From Sporosarcina aquimarina (GTDB taxonomy: Bacteria > Bacillota > Bacilli > Bacillales_A > Planococcaceae), in the NCBI RefSeq assembly GCF_023715615.1, contig NZ_JAMBOM010000001.1:496001-560000 (forward strand): DNA of 64,000 nt. The letters run 5' to 3'. Positions 1 to 8,583 of the stretch are shown in pieces. The notes beneath the pieces are model-generated. The model made no database searches and was not told the DNA's origin. It worked only from the letters and a program-made list of their open reading frames with translations. Both the position numbers and the translations under genes were made by a program. The stretch's first letter is position 1. Every line of letters begins with the position of its first letter.

Positions 1-1224
1 GAACATTGGATCGGCAGATGCCTCTGTCCGTTCGATAATCGTCTTTGTCACTTGTTCATCGGAGATGAATGGACCTTTATAAATGGGGTCCTTAAACGAT
101 TTATCGTCAAGGAACTCATTGAATCCAAAATGCTTGTACACATTCTCACGATTCCAGAACCACTTTGCATATGGGTGGATTGCAAGCGTGTCATACCCGA
201 GACCTTTCAAATAATTCGGCATTGCAGCTGGTTGTGTGTCTCGCACGTATTGCTGGTACGGCACGGATCCGACAGGCAAGAAATTGTTTGAAAAACCGGT
301 CAGTACTTCGAACTCGACATTACTCGTTCCGCCGCCAAACGTAGGCGACAGCAACCAACCTGTCTGGTTTTCACGAATGAATGGCATCGGATCAGGATCA
401 AACTGAATCTTCTCGAGCAACGTTGGATCCCAGAACGATTCATTCATCACAAAAATAATATTGGGCTTTTCGCCGGTAGGAGTCTTTTGCGAATCCGCTT
501 CTTTCTCAAGCTTCTTCACGATGTCCTCAATGGCCGACTTGCTGTAGCCATTCGGAGCCAGCACAATCGCACTTTGCATATTGAGCATAAATGCACCATA
601 AAAACCGTTTTGTTCATAATTACGCTCTTGGTTGAACGTGATATTTGTAATTTCTGCTTTCTTGAGCGCTTGCTCCATATTCGGAAACGTTCGGTAGAAG
701 ATGAAAGCACTCAAATAAGTAGCTCCGAGCACAATGAAAAGAATTCGCACCCACCAAGGTAGACGCATAACAGGCTTCGGGCGTTTTTTCAGCATGTAGA
801 TGAACAACCCAATGAGAATCAGAAGGACTGCGACAATTCCAACAAGTGCGGCACCGACATTCGCCTCTTTATATAGATTAGGCAATAAGTTAAAGACATT
901 GTTGTATAGCAATAAATCCCATGGATACAAATTCTCACCGAGAAAGCTGAATTTGAAATAGCTAAAAACGGGGAGCAGAATAGCAATAACGTTCGTCAAA
1001 AGGAAACTGATGACGAACCGATTGATGATTCCCATCATGACTAGGAATAGAGCAAATACAATAAGGACATTCAACAAATAAGTAGTCGTTCGCTCCTGAC
1101 TCCATGTAATTGCTTGTTCAAATGAGCCAAGTAAGAAGGATTCTACACCTATGATCAGGAGGAGAAACCAAATCATCGCGAACAACATAGCGATAAAAGA
1201 CTTTACATCAAATTTAAATTTCAC
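1..1224 (-). CDS. LTA synthase-like membrane sulfatase (partial, runs off left edge)
   Basis: This is the N-terminal 408 codons of a lipoteichoic acid synthase-type protein, which transfers glycerol phosphate from phosphatidylglycerol to a growing polymer on the outer membrane face. The GTG start at 1224 follows an AGAGGTG ribosome binding site; the start is outside the long-ORF frame convention but fits well. About five hydrophobic segments fill the first ~200 residues. Then comes the sulfatase-fold start PNIIFVMNESF, whose Glu262 is a likely metal ligand, and FGGGTSNVEFE, whose Thr300 matches the catalytic nucleophile of LtaS-type enzymes. The C-terminal part of the sulfatase domain is outside the window. 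Function is inferred from the family; it could instead be an LTA primase or a paralogue acting on another polymer. Confidence 0.85.
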   Translation of the reverse strand, partial: MKFKFDVKSFIAMLFAMIWFLLLIIGVESFLLGSFEQAITWSQERTTTYLLNVLIVFALFLVMMGIINRFVISFLLTNVIAILLPVFSYFKFSFLGENLYPWDLLLYNNVFNLLPNLYKEANVGAALVGIVAVLLILIGLFIYMLKKRPKPVMRLPWWVRILFIVLGATYLSAFIFYRTFPNMEQALKKAEITNITFNQERNYEQNGFYGAFMLNMQSAIVLAPNGYSKSAIEDIVKKLEKEADSQKTPTGEKPNIIFVMNESFWDPTLLEKIQFDPDPMPFIRENQTGWLLSPTFGGGTSNVEFEVLTGFSNNFLPVGSVPYQQYVRDTQPAAMPNYLKGLGYDTLAIHPYAKWFWNRENVYKHFGFNEFLDDKSFKDPIYKGPFISDEQVTKTIIERTEASADPMF

Positions 1225-1264
1225 AACGGGCACCTCTTCTCTGATAGGAGATTTTCATTTACCT

Positions 1265-1273
1265 ATTGTAACA
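1265..1273 (-). promoter_or_regulatory. Extended -10 promoter of the LTA synthase-like gene
   Basis: On the minus strand this reads TGTTACAAT, an extended -10 element about 40 bases upstream of the GTG start. No good -35 is seen at the usual distance, which is common for extended -10 promoters. Confidence 0.4.
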
Positions 1274-1304
1274 TATTGGATTCGAACACAGTTTTAGGAC
1301 AATG

Positions 1305-1332
1305 AAAAACCCTGCAGAATTTGCCTGCAGGG
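1305..1332 (-). terminator. Rho-independent terminator of the phosphodiester glycosidase gene
   Basis: An 8-bp perfect stem (CCCTGCAG / CTGCAGGG) with a 7-base loop is followed on the minus strand by five T residues, eight bases past the stop codon of the gene at 1340. Confidence 0.8.
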
Positions 1333-1339
1333 AAATTAT

Positions 1340-3853
1340 TTACCGAACCTTAAATTCAGTCACACTGTCTTTCACCATCGATACTCCTTGTGCATTTTTC
1401 GCAAAATGCGTGACGACTAGACGATAGTTTTTGCCAGTCGCATATCCGGAAGCAGGGGCTTTCACGCTGACTTTCCGAGCATCCGCAGTTTTTGAAACTG
1501 TGACAGCTTGGCGTTCTCCGAATTCATCTTCAACATATACATAGCCATTCGTAAAGTAACGCTCATTCATCTCTTGAGTAAATTTCACCGTGAATGCTTT
1601 ATTTGCATTTTCAGTACGTGCGGATGAAGAAGGCTGGAATGCGCGCTCCTGAAACGTTTTATCAGAATATCTGACTTGAAGTTGGTCAAAGAGTAAGAAC
1701 CCTTTGTCCTTCTTAGCAGAAGAACGTTCTGCAACGTAGATTTTATCAAGTTTTAATGGAGCTGGAGCGGAAGAAGGGATGCTTGCTGTGACGTACTTCC
1801 AGCCTCTCCAGTCTTGTCCGTTTTCCTTTGTGAAATCTACGACAACTTCCTTACCATTTGCATCACGCAGAGATCCGCGTAGCCAATGTGCGTTTCCGTC
1901 ACCATACACCCAAACACCAAGTTCTTTTGGACTGGATGCTATTGGAAGACCGCCTCCGAAGTTTAGGTAAGCTGCAGATACACCGTCCTTGTTTGCTGTG
2001 TAATCATAGTTTAAACGGGCAGAGGCCTTGCCTTCATGTGCTTGAATTCTCTTTTCCGAAGAGAGGGAAGCGGAGGCACGAATACCAGTTGCGCTCATTC
2101 CAGCAGTTGACTCGAATGATTCAAGACGTATAGGTTTGTCGGTAACCGTAACGGGCACTTTTTTTGATGTCCGACCATAGGTTGCTGTGAGTGTTCCAGT
2201 ACCTTCTTTTGCTGCAGCAGTAAACGTCTTGTTACTTACAGTTCCGATACCAGTAGATGCAGTAACATCAATGGCATCCGGATTGAAGATGACTTTATTG
2301 TTTTTAGATGTACCGGAAACGTTCAATTTAATGGATTCACCTGTACCTAGTGTAATGGCAGAAGGTGTAAAGACGATGTCATCAATGGAGTCTGTAACAG
2401 TAACAGGAACGTTCACTTTTGCGTTTTCATAACCGACTGTCACTGTACCGGATCCAGCTTTAACTCCAACGAATTTGTTGTTTTCAATCTTTCCGATGCT
2501 ACTAGAAACACCAAGTAAATTCACATTTGCTTGGTTCACGGTACGCACGTTCAAGTATTGGTCGAGTGCAGAGTTGACTTTGAAACCGACAGAAGCGCCA
2601 ATTCCCACTTGTCCTTCTTGAGCTTGGCTTGCCGAAATTGTAGCTGCCTTATCGTACGGTGCGGTGCTGACCGCTTCAAGGATTGCGCTTACCGATCTGT
2701 CAATTGCACCTGAAGGGCGGTTCGCAAGTGTTGGATAGATGTTTCCAGGTTTGCGGGTCACCATAGTCGTTGAACCGCCACCATCCAAGTTCAACGCGTT
2801 GTACGCACCGATCGAAACTAGGTATTGAGCGAATTCCTTCATGGTCATTCCTGCACTTTTCCCTTTTAAACCAGAATCTGCAGTTACAAGATACACCTGC
2901 TGACCGGTTTTATCCGTCGCAACTGCTGTCCGTGCAGTGCGTTGTGTTGCCTTCCCGCTGTTCGGATCAATCGTCATATCGACTTTACCGTTTTGGACGA
3001 GCAATGGACCTGATGCAAGCATGAATTTCGAGTCGCGCCATGCCGGATCCACGTTATACGAGATGGAAACTGTATCTCCTTTTTTCATGTCCCGGATTTT
3101 GTCGACTTCCTTGCCATGTGCAGAAAGGACGAAACCTTTACTGTTTTTGGGGACCGTCGCAGGTTGCTGCTGGCCGAATGGTCGAACGGCTGTTACGGTT
3201 CCAGTCACTTTTTCACCGAGAGCGAAACCACCTTCCGCAGATTTGGAAGTCTCAACGACCACTTCAAGTCCTGTCGCATTTGTACGAGTGGTTTCGTACG
3301 GCCAGCTGGAAGTGTAGAGGATGCTTTCATTATTTTCACGCTCCCGATTCAACGAATTCATCGTGACAGACTTTCCATTATGTTCAACCGTTGGGGAGAG
3401 TGTATATGTACCAATCTTACCTCGATTGTCTGCGGTCATCCCGAATGCTGCAGGGGTGTGCATGAAATCGTTAAAGTTCGTAGAAACCGCACCAATATGT
3501 TGGATTTGACCGTCTTTTGTCAATAAATAACTAGGATATCCATTTTTGAAATGGAAGAGGGACGCATTAATGGCACCGACTACGTGGTGGTTAACTTGTG
3601 TATGCGCAGTAGCCAGTGAATTGACAGTAGCCAGTTTGTTAAATGGTGTGTTAATGCCGACATCTACTGTTGTGTAAGGCTTCGTCAGATTAATGTTCAA
3701 CTGATTAAGCGTTTGAGCATTGCCATTGACCGTAATCGATTGCTTTGTATGATAGACCCCTTGTGAAACAGAAGCAGCTTCTGCTTGTAGCAATACCGTG
3801 CCGAATAGGGCGACAGCTGCAACGCTAGAAAGCAGTGTGCGTTTCAATAACAT
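1340..3853 (-). CDS. Secreted phosphodiester glycosidase family protein with Ig-like repeats
   Basis: This 837-residue exported protein has a signal peptide (residues 1-26, ending AEA-AS) and a DUF2233/NAGPA-type phosphodiester glycosidase domain at about 30-400. Family hallmarks are GAINASLFHF, the RTARTAVATD segment and the LNLDGGGSTTMV loop. After it lie two bacterial Ig-like (BIG2-type) segments around 420-590, a carbohydrate-binding-like beta-sandwich (about 595-750) and a C-terminal Big_5-type domain. The family cleaves sugar-1-phosphodiester bonds; a wall or teichoic acid glycopolymer is a plausible but unproven substrate, given the LTA synthase-like neighbour. The ATG at 3853 follows AAGGGAG at good spacing. 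It stands as a single gene with its own terminator. Confidence 0.82.
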   Translation of the reverse strand: MLLKRTLLSSVAAVALFGTVLLQAEAASVSQGVYHTKQSITVNGNAQTLNQLNINLTKPYTTVDVGINTPFNKLATVNSLATAHTQVNHHVVGAINASLFHFKNGYPSYLLTKDGQIQHIGAVSTNFNDFMHTPAAFGMTADNRGKIGTYTLSPTVEHNGKSVTMNSLNRERENNESILYTSSWPYETTRTNATGLEVVVETSKSAEGGFALGEKVTGTVTAVRPFGQQQPATVPKNSKGFVLSAHGKEVDKIRDMKKGDTVSISYNVDPAWRDSKFMLASGPLLVQNGKVDMTIDPNSGKATQRTARTAVATDKTGQQVYLVTADSGLKGKSAGMTMKEFAQYLVSIGAYNALNLDGGGSTTMVTRKPGNIYPTLANRPSGAIDRSVSAILEAVSTAPYDKAATISASQAQEGQVGIGASVGFKVNSALDQYLNVRTVNQANVNLLGVSSSIGKIENNKFVGVKAGSGTVTVGYENAKVNVPVTVTDSIDDIVFTPSAITLGTGESIKLNVSGTSKNNKVIFNPDAIDVTASTGIGTVSNKTFTAAAKEGTGTLTATYGRTSKKVPVTVTDKPIRLESFESTAGMSATGIRASASLSSEKRIQAHEGKASARLNYDYTANKDGVSAAYLNFGGGLPIASSPKELGVWVYGDGNAHWLRGSLRDANGKEVVVDFTKENGQDWRGWKYVTASIPSSAPAPLKLDKIYVAERSSAKKDKGFLLFDQLQVRYSDKTFQERAFQPSSSARTENANKAFTVKFTQEMNERYFTNGYVYVEDEFGERQAVTVSKTADARKVSVKAPASGYATGKNYRLVVTHFAKNAQGVSMVKDSVTEFKVR

Positions 3854-3960
3854 GAAAAAACTCCCTTAACTCTTATGATAAGACCAGTATAAGGAAAAAT
3901 TTAGATGAAGGATATAGGACTAACAATCTAATAATTACAAGAATGGAGAAAAATAGGCAA

Positions 3961-4001
3961 AAAGAAGCCTGGAGACACAGGGGGTCTCCAGGCTTCTTTT
4001 T
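3961..4001 (-). terminator. Strong hairpin terminator downstream of the SLH gene
   Basis: Perfect 15-bp arms (3962-3976 and 3984-3998) with a 7-base loop and a T run on both strands. It lies about 150 bases past the stop of the minus-strand SLH gene, so that gene is the likeliest user. It could also stop any transcript coming from the left. Confidence 0.75.
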
Positions 4002-4148
4002 CGGCCTCAACAATTCTTGCTATATTCAATAAAACAGGGTTTACCTACACATATTATCTTACCACACTTTCACGATAACACAAACACATTCGTTCACTTT
4101 TTTTAGAACCTTTGCAAGGGTGTCTTCAGCCTTATTTTTTCCAATTCG

Positions 4149-4769
4149 TCAAGAAACTTCTTCAACTTCAGGTGGTTCAATTTTAGATAACCCATCTGAC
4201 TTGTAAATGAAAATCGCAAATTCTCCACGTGTAATGGGATCAACGGCACCAAACTTAGTAGGGGATTTCCCTTGTGTGATGTCGTTTTGAACGAGAGCAC
4301 CGACGTATGGTGCGAACCGCTGGTTAACATCAGTAAACGGAAGGGGGTCAAGTGAGGTACCCATTCCATAGGCAATAGCGATAACTTTTGCCATTTCGTT
4401 ACGAGTCATCGTATCAGATGCACCAAATTTTGTAGTTGTTTTTCCGGAGATGACATCTCGTGAAGCAAGAGCATTGACGGCCCAAGCTCTACTTTTAGGA
4501 ACATCCGTGAATCCAGCATCAGGAAGATTACTCGACTCGGAGAATCCGAGTGCACGGGCAACCATTACAGCAGCGTCGATACGTTTGATTGAATTGGTTG
4601 TCCCAAAAGTAGTGCTCGTGAGACCTTGCGCATAATTGTTAGTAATTAGGTAATTGACTTCCTTTTCATATCGTGGACTGACGTCTGTAAATGCAGCGAG
4701 TGATGTGGACGCAGACATAGCAAATGCTAAAACACCTGCGGCAAGTGCAACAGTAATTTTTTTCTTCAA
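4149..4769 (-). CDS. Small exported protein made almost only of three SLH domains
   Basis: The 206-residue product has a signal peptide (1-25, ending LAA) followed by three S-layer homology modules at about 26-80, 85-140 and 145-200, each with the FTDV opening and the TRxEFA/TRNEMA closing pattern. SLH triplets bind pyruvylated secondary wall polymer non-covalently. It ends in a short acidic tail (PPEVEEVS), so no catalytic or structural domain follows. A 150-base untranslated stretch and a strong terminator follow, so it may be a truncated larger surface protein or a minimal SLH protein that caps or competes for polymer sites. Its SLH modules resemble those of the large S-layer protein at 11841. 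Confidence 0.85.
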   Translation of the reverse strand: MKKKITVALAAGVLAFAMSASTSLAAFTDVSPRYEKEVNYLITNNYAQGLTSTTFGTTNSIKRIDAAVMVARALGFSESSNLPDAGFTDVPKSRAWAVNALASRDVISGKTTTKFGASDTMTRNEMAKVIAIAYGMGTSLDPLPFTDVNQRFAPYVGALVQNDITQGKSPTKFGAVDPITRGEFAIFIYKSDGLSKIEPPEVEEVS

Positions 4770-4886
4770 GTTTAGTGCCTCCTTCAGTATATTCTTTGTA
4801 TAAGTCTACAATGTTTTCCAGTTACGTGCAAAGGGGCGAATGGCTCAATAGGTGAAATCGGCGAGAAGTGGTGTGTTGCTGAAAGT

Positions 4887-5004
4887 GGAATCGATATTAG
4901 GGTGCGTGATATCAGAACTTTCACTTGGGGTATCGGAAAAATTGTGGCTGGAATCGGAACTTTCTTACGAAGAATCGGCACTATCAGGAAATTAATCGGA
5001 ATCG
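4887..5004. repeat. Degenerate 21-base periodic array (ATCGG-core)
   Basis: The pentamer ATCRG/ATCGA occurs at 4890, 4911, 4932, 4953, 4974 and 4995, exactly every 21 bases, with looser conservation between (GAATCGGAACTTTC-like units). A further copy at 4857 is out of phase. On the minus strand the array reads as a seven-residue pattern of the type xPIPxxx, so it is either a coding repeat or DNA with two-helical-turn periodicity. Confidence 0.65.
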
Positions 5005-5191
5005 ACACACAATTCAATGAATTTTGAAAGAGGTTAATTGGATGCGCTTCGCTTGTTTAGAAAAGGGGGAAGTCAAGGACTTTTGAAATCTGTAATTTAG
5101 GGTATTCAATCAGTATTAAGAAACGATTCAATTACACAAGTTGAATTGCGCAAGCGTCTCGTCAACACCAGGCGTACATTTTATCGTTCTG

Positions 5192-5200
5192 TGCTATACT
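5192..5200 (+). promoter_or_regulatory. Extended -10 promoter of gtaB
   Basis: TGCTATACT is an extended -10 element 36 bases upstream of the start codon. No clear -35 hexamer is at 17 bases. Confidence 0.5.
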
Positions 5201-5236
5201 TCAGCTATATAATTATAAACAACTCAGGAGGATTCC

Positions 5237-6121
5237 ATGAAAACAGTAAAAAAAGTAATCATACCAGCAGCTGGGCTTGGCACGCGCTTTTTACCTGCCA
5301 CCAAAGCTATGCCGAAAGAAATGCTACCAATTGTCGACATGCCGACAATTCAGTATATCGTGGAAGAAGCGATTGCATCAGGGATTGAAGATATCATTAT
5401 TGTAACAGGAAAAGGCAAACGTGCAATTGAAGATCATTTTGACAATGCGCTTGAATTGGAAGAGAATTTGATACAAAAAGAGAAATACGACTTGCTTGAG
5501 AAAGTCAAAGAGTCGGCAGCGGTCGATATCCACTACATTCGTCAAAAAGAACCGCTAGGACTTGGACATGCAATCTGGTGTGCGCGTAACTTTATTGGAG
5601 ATGAGCCTTTTGGTGTCTTGCTTGGCGATGATATCATACGAAATGATAAACCGGCGTTAAAGCAATTGATTGAACAATATGAGGCAACTGGTTCTAGTGT
5701 CATCGGTGTTCAGGAAGTACCGCATGAAGACATTCATCGATATGGTGTCATTGATCCGATTGCTACTGATTCTCGGTTGATGAAAGTGAGGAATTTCGTG
5801 GAAAAACCGAGTCAGGAAGAAGCACCATCGGATTTTGCAATCGTTGGACGGTATGTACTGACACCGGAAATCTTTGAGATTCTGGATCATAAGGAAGTAG
5901 GTAAAGGTGGAGAAATCCAGCTAACGGATGCGATTGAAAAGCTGAATACAACTCAAGACGTTTATGGCTATGCGTTTGAAGGACGTCGCTTTGATGTTGG
6001 GGAAAAACTAGGGTTCATCGAGACGACGATGACGTTTGCACTCGAGCGCGAGGATTTGAAAGACGATGTGCTTGAGATGATGGAACGTCTACTTTCGACG
6101 TATAAAACGAAAGTAAACTAA
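5237..6121 (+). CDS. gtaB: UTP-glucose-1-phosphate uridylyltransferase
   Basis: This 294-residue cytoplasmic enzyme makes UDP-glucose from UTP and glucose-1-phosphate; UDP-glucose feeds wall teichoic acid glycosylation, glycolipid anchors and exopolysaccharide. The nucleotidyltransferase signature [17 protein letters not shown] is at residues 12-28, with VLLGDDI and FVEKP further on, and the length is normal for the GalU/GtaB family. The ATG follows CAGGAGG at ideal spacing. It is monocistronic, flanked by its own promoter and a bidirectional terminator. Functionally it connects with pgcA (9868), pgi and galE in the same window, which supply and use the same sugar nucleotides. Confidence 0.95.
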   Translation: MKTVKKVIIPAAGLGTRFLPATKAMPKEMLPIVDMPTIQYIVEEAIASGIEDIIIVTGKGKRAIEDHFDNALELEENLIQKEKYDLLEKVKESAAVDIHYIRQKEPLGLGHAIWCARNFIGDEPFGVLLGDDIIRNDKPALKQLIEQYEATGSSVIGVQEVPHEDIHRYGVIDPIATDSRLMKVRNFVEKPSQEEAPSDFAIVGRYVLTPEIFEILDHKEVGKGGEIQLTDAIEKLNTTQDVYGYAFEGRRFDVGEKLGFIETTMTFALEREDLKDDVLEMMERLLSTYKTKVN

Positions 6122-6167
6122 AAAGCATCGGCAGCAAGAGAAAATTCTCTTGTGCCGATGCTTTTTT
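6120..6167. terminator. Bidirectional terminator between convergent gtaB and SMR genes
   Basis: A long hairpin (AAAGCATCGGCA with TGCCGATGCTTT, plus inner CAAGAG/CTCTTG pairs) is flanked by A and T runs on either side. It directly follows the gtaB stop and touches the stop of the minus-strand gene, so it serves both. Confidence 0.85.
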
Positions 6168-6516
6168 ATAGAACAAGACATACCGCTCCAATTATGATTA
6201 GACCAATACCGAGCAATTTACGTTTCGTGATTGGCTCTCCTAGAAGAAAATACGAAAGTGTGAATGTCCAAATGTACGTAATCGATGTTAGCGGAAACAC
6301 GACCGTATAAGGCAAATAGCGCAGTACAATGATATTCAAAATAGCACCTGAACCGTAACTGATCAAACCGACGATGAGCCATTTTACGAGCGTGGGCAAA
6401 TCTTTCCTAAAATCAGTATCTGACGCAAGCTTTAAAAAGTAACCACCGAATGCACCGCACCAGGTCATAACGAGCAGTATTAGAATTAGCAAAAGATTAA
6501 TGTTCGTCGCCTCCAA
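6166..6516 (-). CDS. SMR/EamA-type membrane subunit B, likely half of a lipid-sugar flippase
   Basis: The protein of up to 116 residues has four hydrophobic helices and the pattern of small multidrug resistance/EamA half-transporters, such as the ArnE/ArnF subunits that flip undecaprenyl-phosphate sugars. It overlaps the preceding SMR gene by 20 bases, so the two are probably a heteromeric pair. The start is uncertain: the TTG at 6516 lies just before a GGAGG motif, while a possible non-standard ATT start at 6501 or a later TTG lies after it. The operon with a polyprenyl-phosphate glycosyltransferase supports flippase rather than drug efflux. The substrate is not known. Confidence 0.75.
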   Translation of the reverse strand: MEATNINLLLILILLVMTWCGAFGGYFLKLASDTDFRKDLPTLVKWLIVGLISYGSGAILNIIVLRYLPYTVVFPLTSITYIWTFTLSYFLLGEPITKRKLLGIGLIIIGAVCLVL

Positions 6517-6841
6517 TCAACCAAACCCCAACAAGAATCAGTACAGTGCCGATTGATAAGGGAATAGTCAAAGGCTCATTCAAAAAGCTAACACCGAATA
6601 CAAGGGCGATTACATACCCGATTGTCAGAAGTGGATGAAGTACGGAAAGTCTACCGAAGCGGAATGCAATCGTCATAAGGACCGCTCCCATTCCGTAGAA
6701 TCCGAATCCAATCCATAAGTGCCATTCGAGCAGCCCTCCGCCCGCTGCAAGTTTCCAGAAAAACTGTCCAGTAGCCGTACTGAATGCGGCTGCGACCATA
6801 AGGAGGATTCCTATGGGGGACGTCGAGCGATCTTCAGTCAT
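6497..6841 (-). CDS. SMR/EamA-type membrane subunit A, likely half of a lipid-sugar flippase
   Basis: This 114-residue product has four membrane helices and a short charged end, like single-domain EamA/SMR proteins. Helix 1 has the FSTATGQFFWKLA pattern and the third-fourth helix region has SVLHPLLTIGYV, a match to the proline-containing loop of ArnE-like proteins. Its ATG overlaps the end of the upstream gene by eight bases and its own end overlaps the next SMR gene, so all are translationally coupled. Two dissimilar SMR subunits encoded side by side usually work as an antiparallel heterodimer. The likely role is flipping an undecaprenyl-phosphate-linked sugar for wall polymer modification. 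Confidence 0.75.
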   Translation of the reverse strand: MTEDRSTSPIGILLMVAAAFSTATGQFFWKLAAGGGLLEWHLWIGFGFYGMGAVLMTIAFRFGRLSVLHPLLTIGYVIALVFGVSFLNEPLTIPLSIGTVLILVGVWLIGGDEH

Positions 6842-8579
6842 CTTTCGCGACCTCCATCACCATCGGTTCGAACTTCACGAGACTAATCAGAATCAAGGGC
6901 AACATAATCATCGAGTTCGCAAGGAGGTATCGGAAATCTTGTGCAGGAATGCCGACGAACACAGCCCCTGTATTGAGAGCAACTGGCAGTAGCAATAACC
7001 ACGCCCGCCAGCCATTACGTAAATACGCAATATACGTAAACAGTAAGGCTAGAGCTGTGTAAAATGCAGGGCGCCATAAGAACGGAATGGATTCATCTGC
7101 AACTTTCAAGTAACTGAAGGCACTCCTTTTGAGATCAGCATTCAACACAGTATTGACAAGACCGAACTCATTATTAAGGTAAATGTTCGTAGTGTATTTA
7201 CTCGTGTAGCCGTCAGCAGGTTCATTGATTTGCCAGATGAGCGATGTTTGTTTGAAAAGCGCCCCTGCAGCAATATCAGGATTCTGTTTCACGAGATGTA
7301 AATAATTCCGAGCATAGCGCCCCCAATCGTCATAAATTGTAAATCGATCATAGTCGCCCCAAGAAAACTTAATGGAGTCGACGCTGTATGGATTATATTT
7401 TTCATGCCATTTTTCAATTGGGAAAATCCGGTTCACATAGTCCCGCTGTTTTTCTGTCATGTCACCGTCCTCCGTGACGATCGCTGCGATTTGTTGCGTC
7501 GGAATAGAGAGCATCTCTTGCGGATCGGAAGGGTGGACTTCCAGCGCAGTATACACTGGGTTCACAATGATTTGATAAATCAAAATCATCATTGCAGCAA
7601 CTGGCAATAGCTTCATCCAATAAGACCGATACATAATCAGGACAAACGCTGTAACAATTAAAAATACAGGGAATCCATTGTGACGGAAAAACATCACCAT
7701 AAATCCAATTAATGCATACCCGGCTATGAACGGCCATCGTTGAAGCACTCTTCCAGAGGAGCGGACAATCATAAACATGAGTAAAGTGAACAACAATAGC
7801 GCAGCACTATATGCGACGTCTTTCCATAAGGTGATAGAAGATATGGCATGAACTGGACTGATTGCAAACAGCAAGAGTGCGACCCAGATGAACGGTTTAG
7901 GAACCCGAGCCTGCTCGAGAGACCATCCAGCAAGTCCAGTACCCGCGCCGATCAATACAATCTGGAAAATTGCAATGATTGCGGGGGAATCCCAAATTTT
8001 CACTAGAACACTTAACAGCATCGTATGGATGACAGGATGCCAATCCGTATACTTATGCGTATGTGCTTGATCCCACTGGGCGAGAGAGTCAGGTGTCATT
8101 GCACCGGGATAAAAAGCAAGTAGGAAGTACGACGATACAATCAGTGAAGGAAGTGCATACAAGGCGATTTTCCAAGGTGATACTCGCCTTTTGATAGGAC
8201 TCAAGGTGGCGGATAAACACCAATAAATGATTGCTGTCACAATGGCCAGAACCGCAAGAAAGACACCAAACCATACAGCCAACATTACAACAAAATGATT
8301 ATCTGTTAAATACGGCTGTTCACCACGAATACTAACTGCGATGAACAGTGGGAAAAGCGTGCCGAAAATGGCAAAACTAATTTGCTTGCCTTTAGGTAGT
8401 TTACGTAGCATCGGCCAAAATTTAAGGGCGTAATAGACGCATCCTGCCATGAGAGCAGTTACTAGTAAAACAATAACTATTGAAACGTTTCGAATCGGCA
8501 TAAAAAAGAACAACATCGATCCACTAAGATAAAGACCAAAGGCAGAAATGATCATCCAGCGAAGAATGTTCTTCGACAT
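6834..8579 (-). CDS. Multi-TM GT-C-like membrane protein (DUF6020-type)
   Basis: The 581-residue protein has about 12-14 hydrophobic helices and one large extracytoplasmic loop after residue ~330 (the region with QEMLSIPTQQIAA). Helix-flanking motif FYPGAMTPDSLAQW followed by DWHPVIHTML resembles DUF6020/GT-C proteins that transfer sugars from polyprenyl-phosphate donors outside the membrane. It lies four bases after the polyprenyl-phosphate glycosyltransferase and overlaps the SMR pair, giving a complete make-flip-transfer set like the CsbB/GtcA/YfhO systems of Bacillus. The acceptor (LTA, wall polymer or S-layer protein) cannot be told from sequence. The GT-C assignment is inference from topology and context. 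Confidence 0.72.
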   Translation of the reverse strand: MSKNILRWMIISAFGLYLSGSMLFFFMPIRNVSIVIVLLVTALMAGCVYYALKFWPMLRKLPKGKQISFAIFGTLFPLFIAVSIRGEQPYLTDNHFVVMLAVWFGVFLAVLAIVTAIIYWCLSATLSPIKRRVSPWKIALYALPSLIVSSYFLLAFYPGAMTPDSLAQWDQAHTHKYTDWHPVIHTMLLSVLVKIWDSPAIIAIFQIVLIGAGTGLAGWSLEQARVPKPFIWVALLLFAISPVHAISSITLWKDVAYSAALLLFTLLMFMIVRSSGRVLQRWPFIAGYALIGFMVMFFRHNGFPVFLIVTAFVLIMYRSYWMKLLPVAAMMILIYQIIVNPVYTALEVHPSDPQEMLSIPTQQIAAIVTEDGDMTEKQRDYVNRIFPIEKWHEKYNPYSVDSIKFSWGDYDRFTIYDDWGRYARNYLHLVKQNPDIAAGALFKQTSLIWQINEPADGYTSKYTTNIYLNNEFGLVNTVLNADLKRSAFSYLKVADESIPFLWRPAFYTALALLFTYIAYLRNGWRAWLLLLPVALNTGAVFVGIPAQDFRYLLANSMIMLPLILISLVKFEPMVMEVAKDD

Positions 8580-8583
8580 CGGA

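Larger units (their letters stand above)
4770..5236. other. 467-base intergenic region between SLH gene and gtaB
   Basis: Contains the leader of the minus-strand SLH gene, the 21-base periodic repeat array described separately, and the gtaB promoter at its right end. A 77-codon minus-strand reading frame (5017 to 4784) covers the periodic array but has no convincing ribosome binding site. Confidence 0.6.

Noticed and set aside
4103-4375. 90-codon minus frame at the end of the SLH gene
   Set aside because: Lies in another frame of the SLH gene and matches nothing.
4784-5017. 77-codon minus-strand frame over the 21-base array
   Set aside because: No ribosome binding site and overlap with gtaB/SLH control DNA; kept only as a repeat with an open question.
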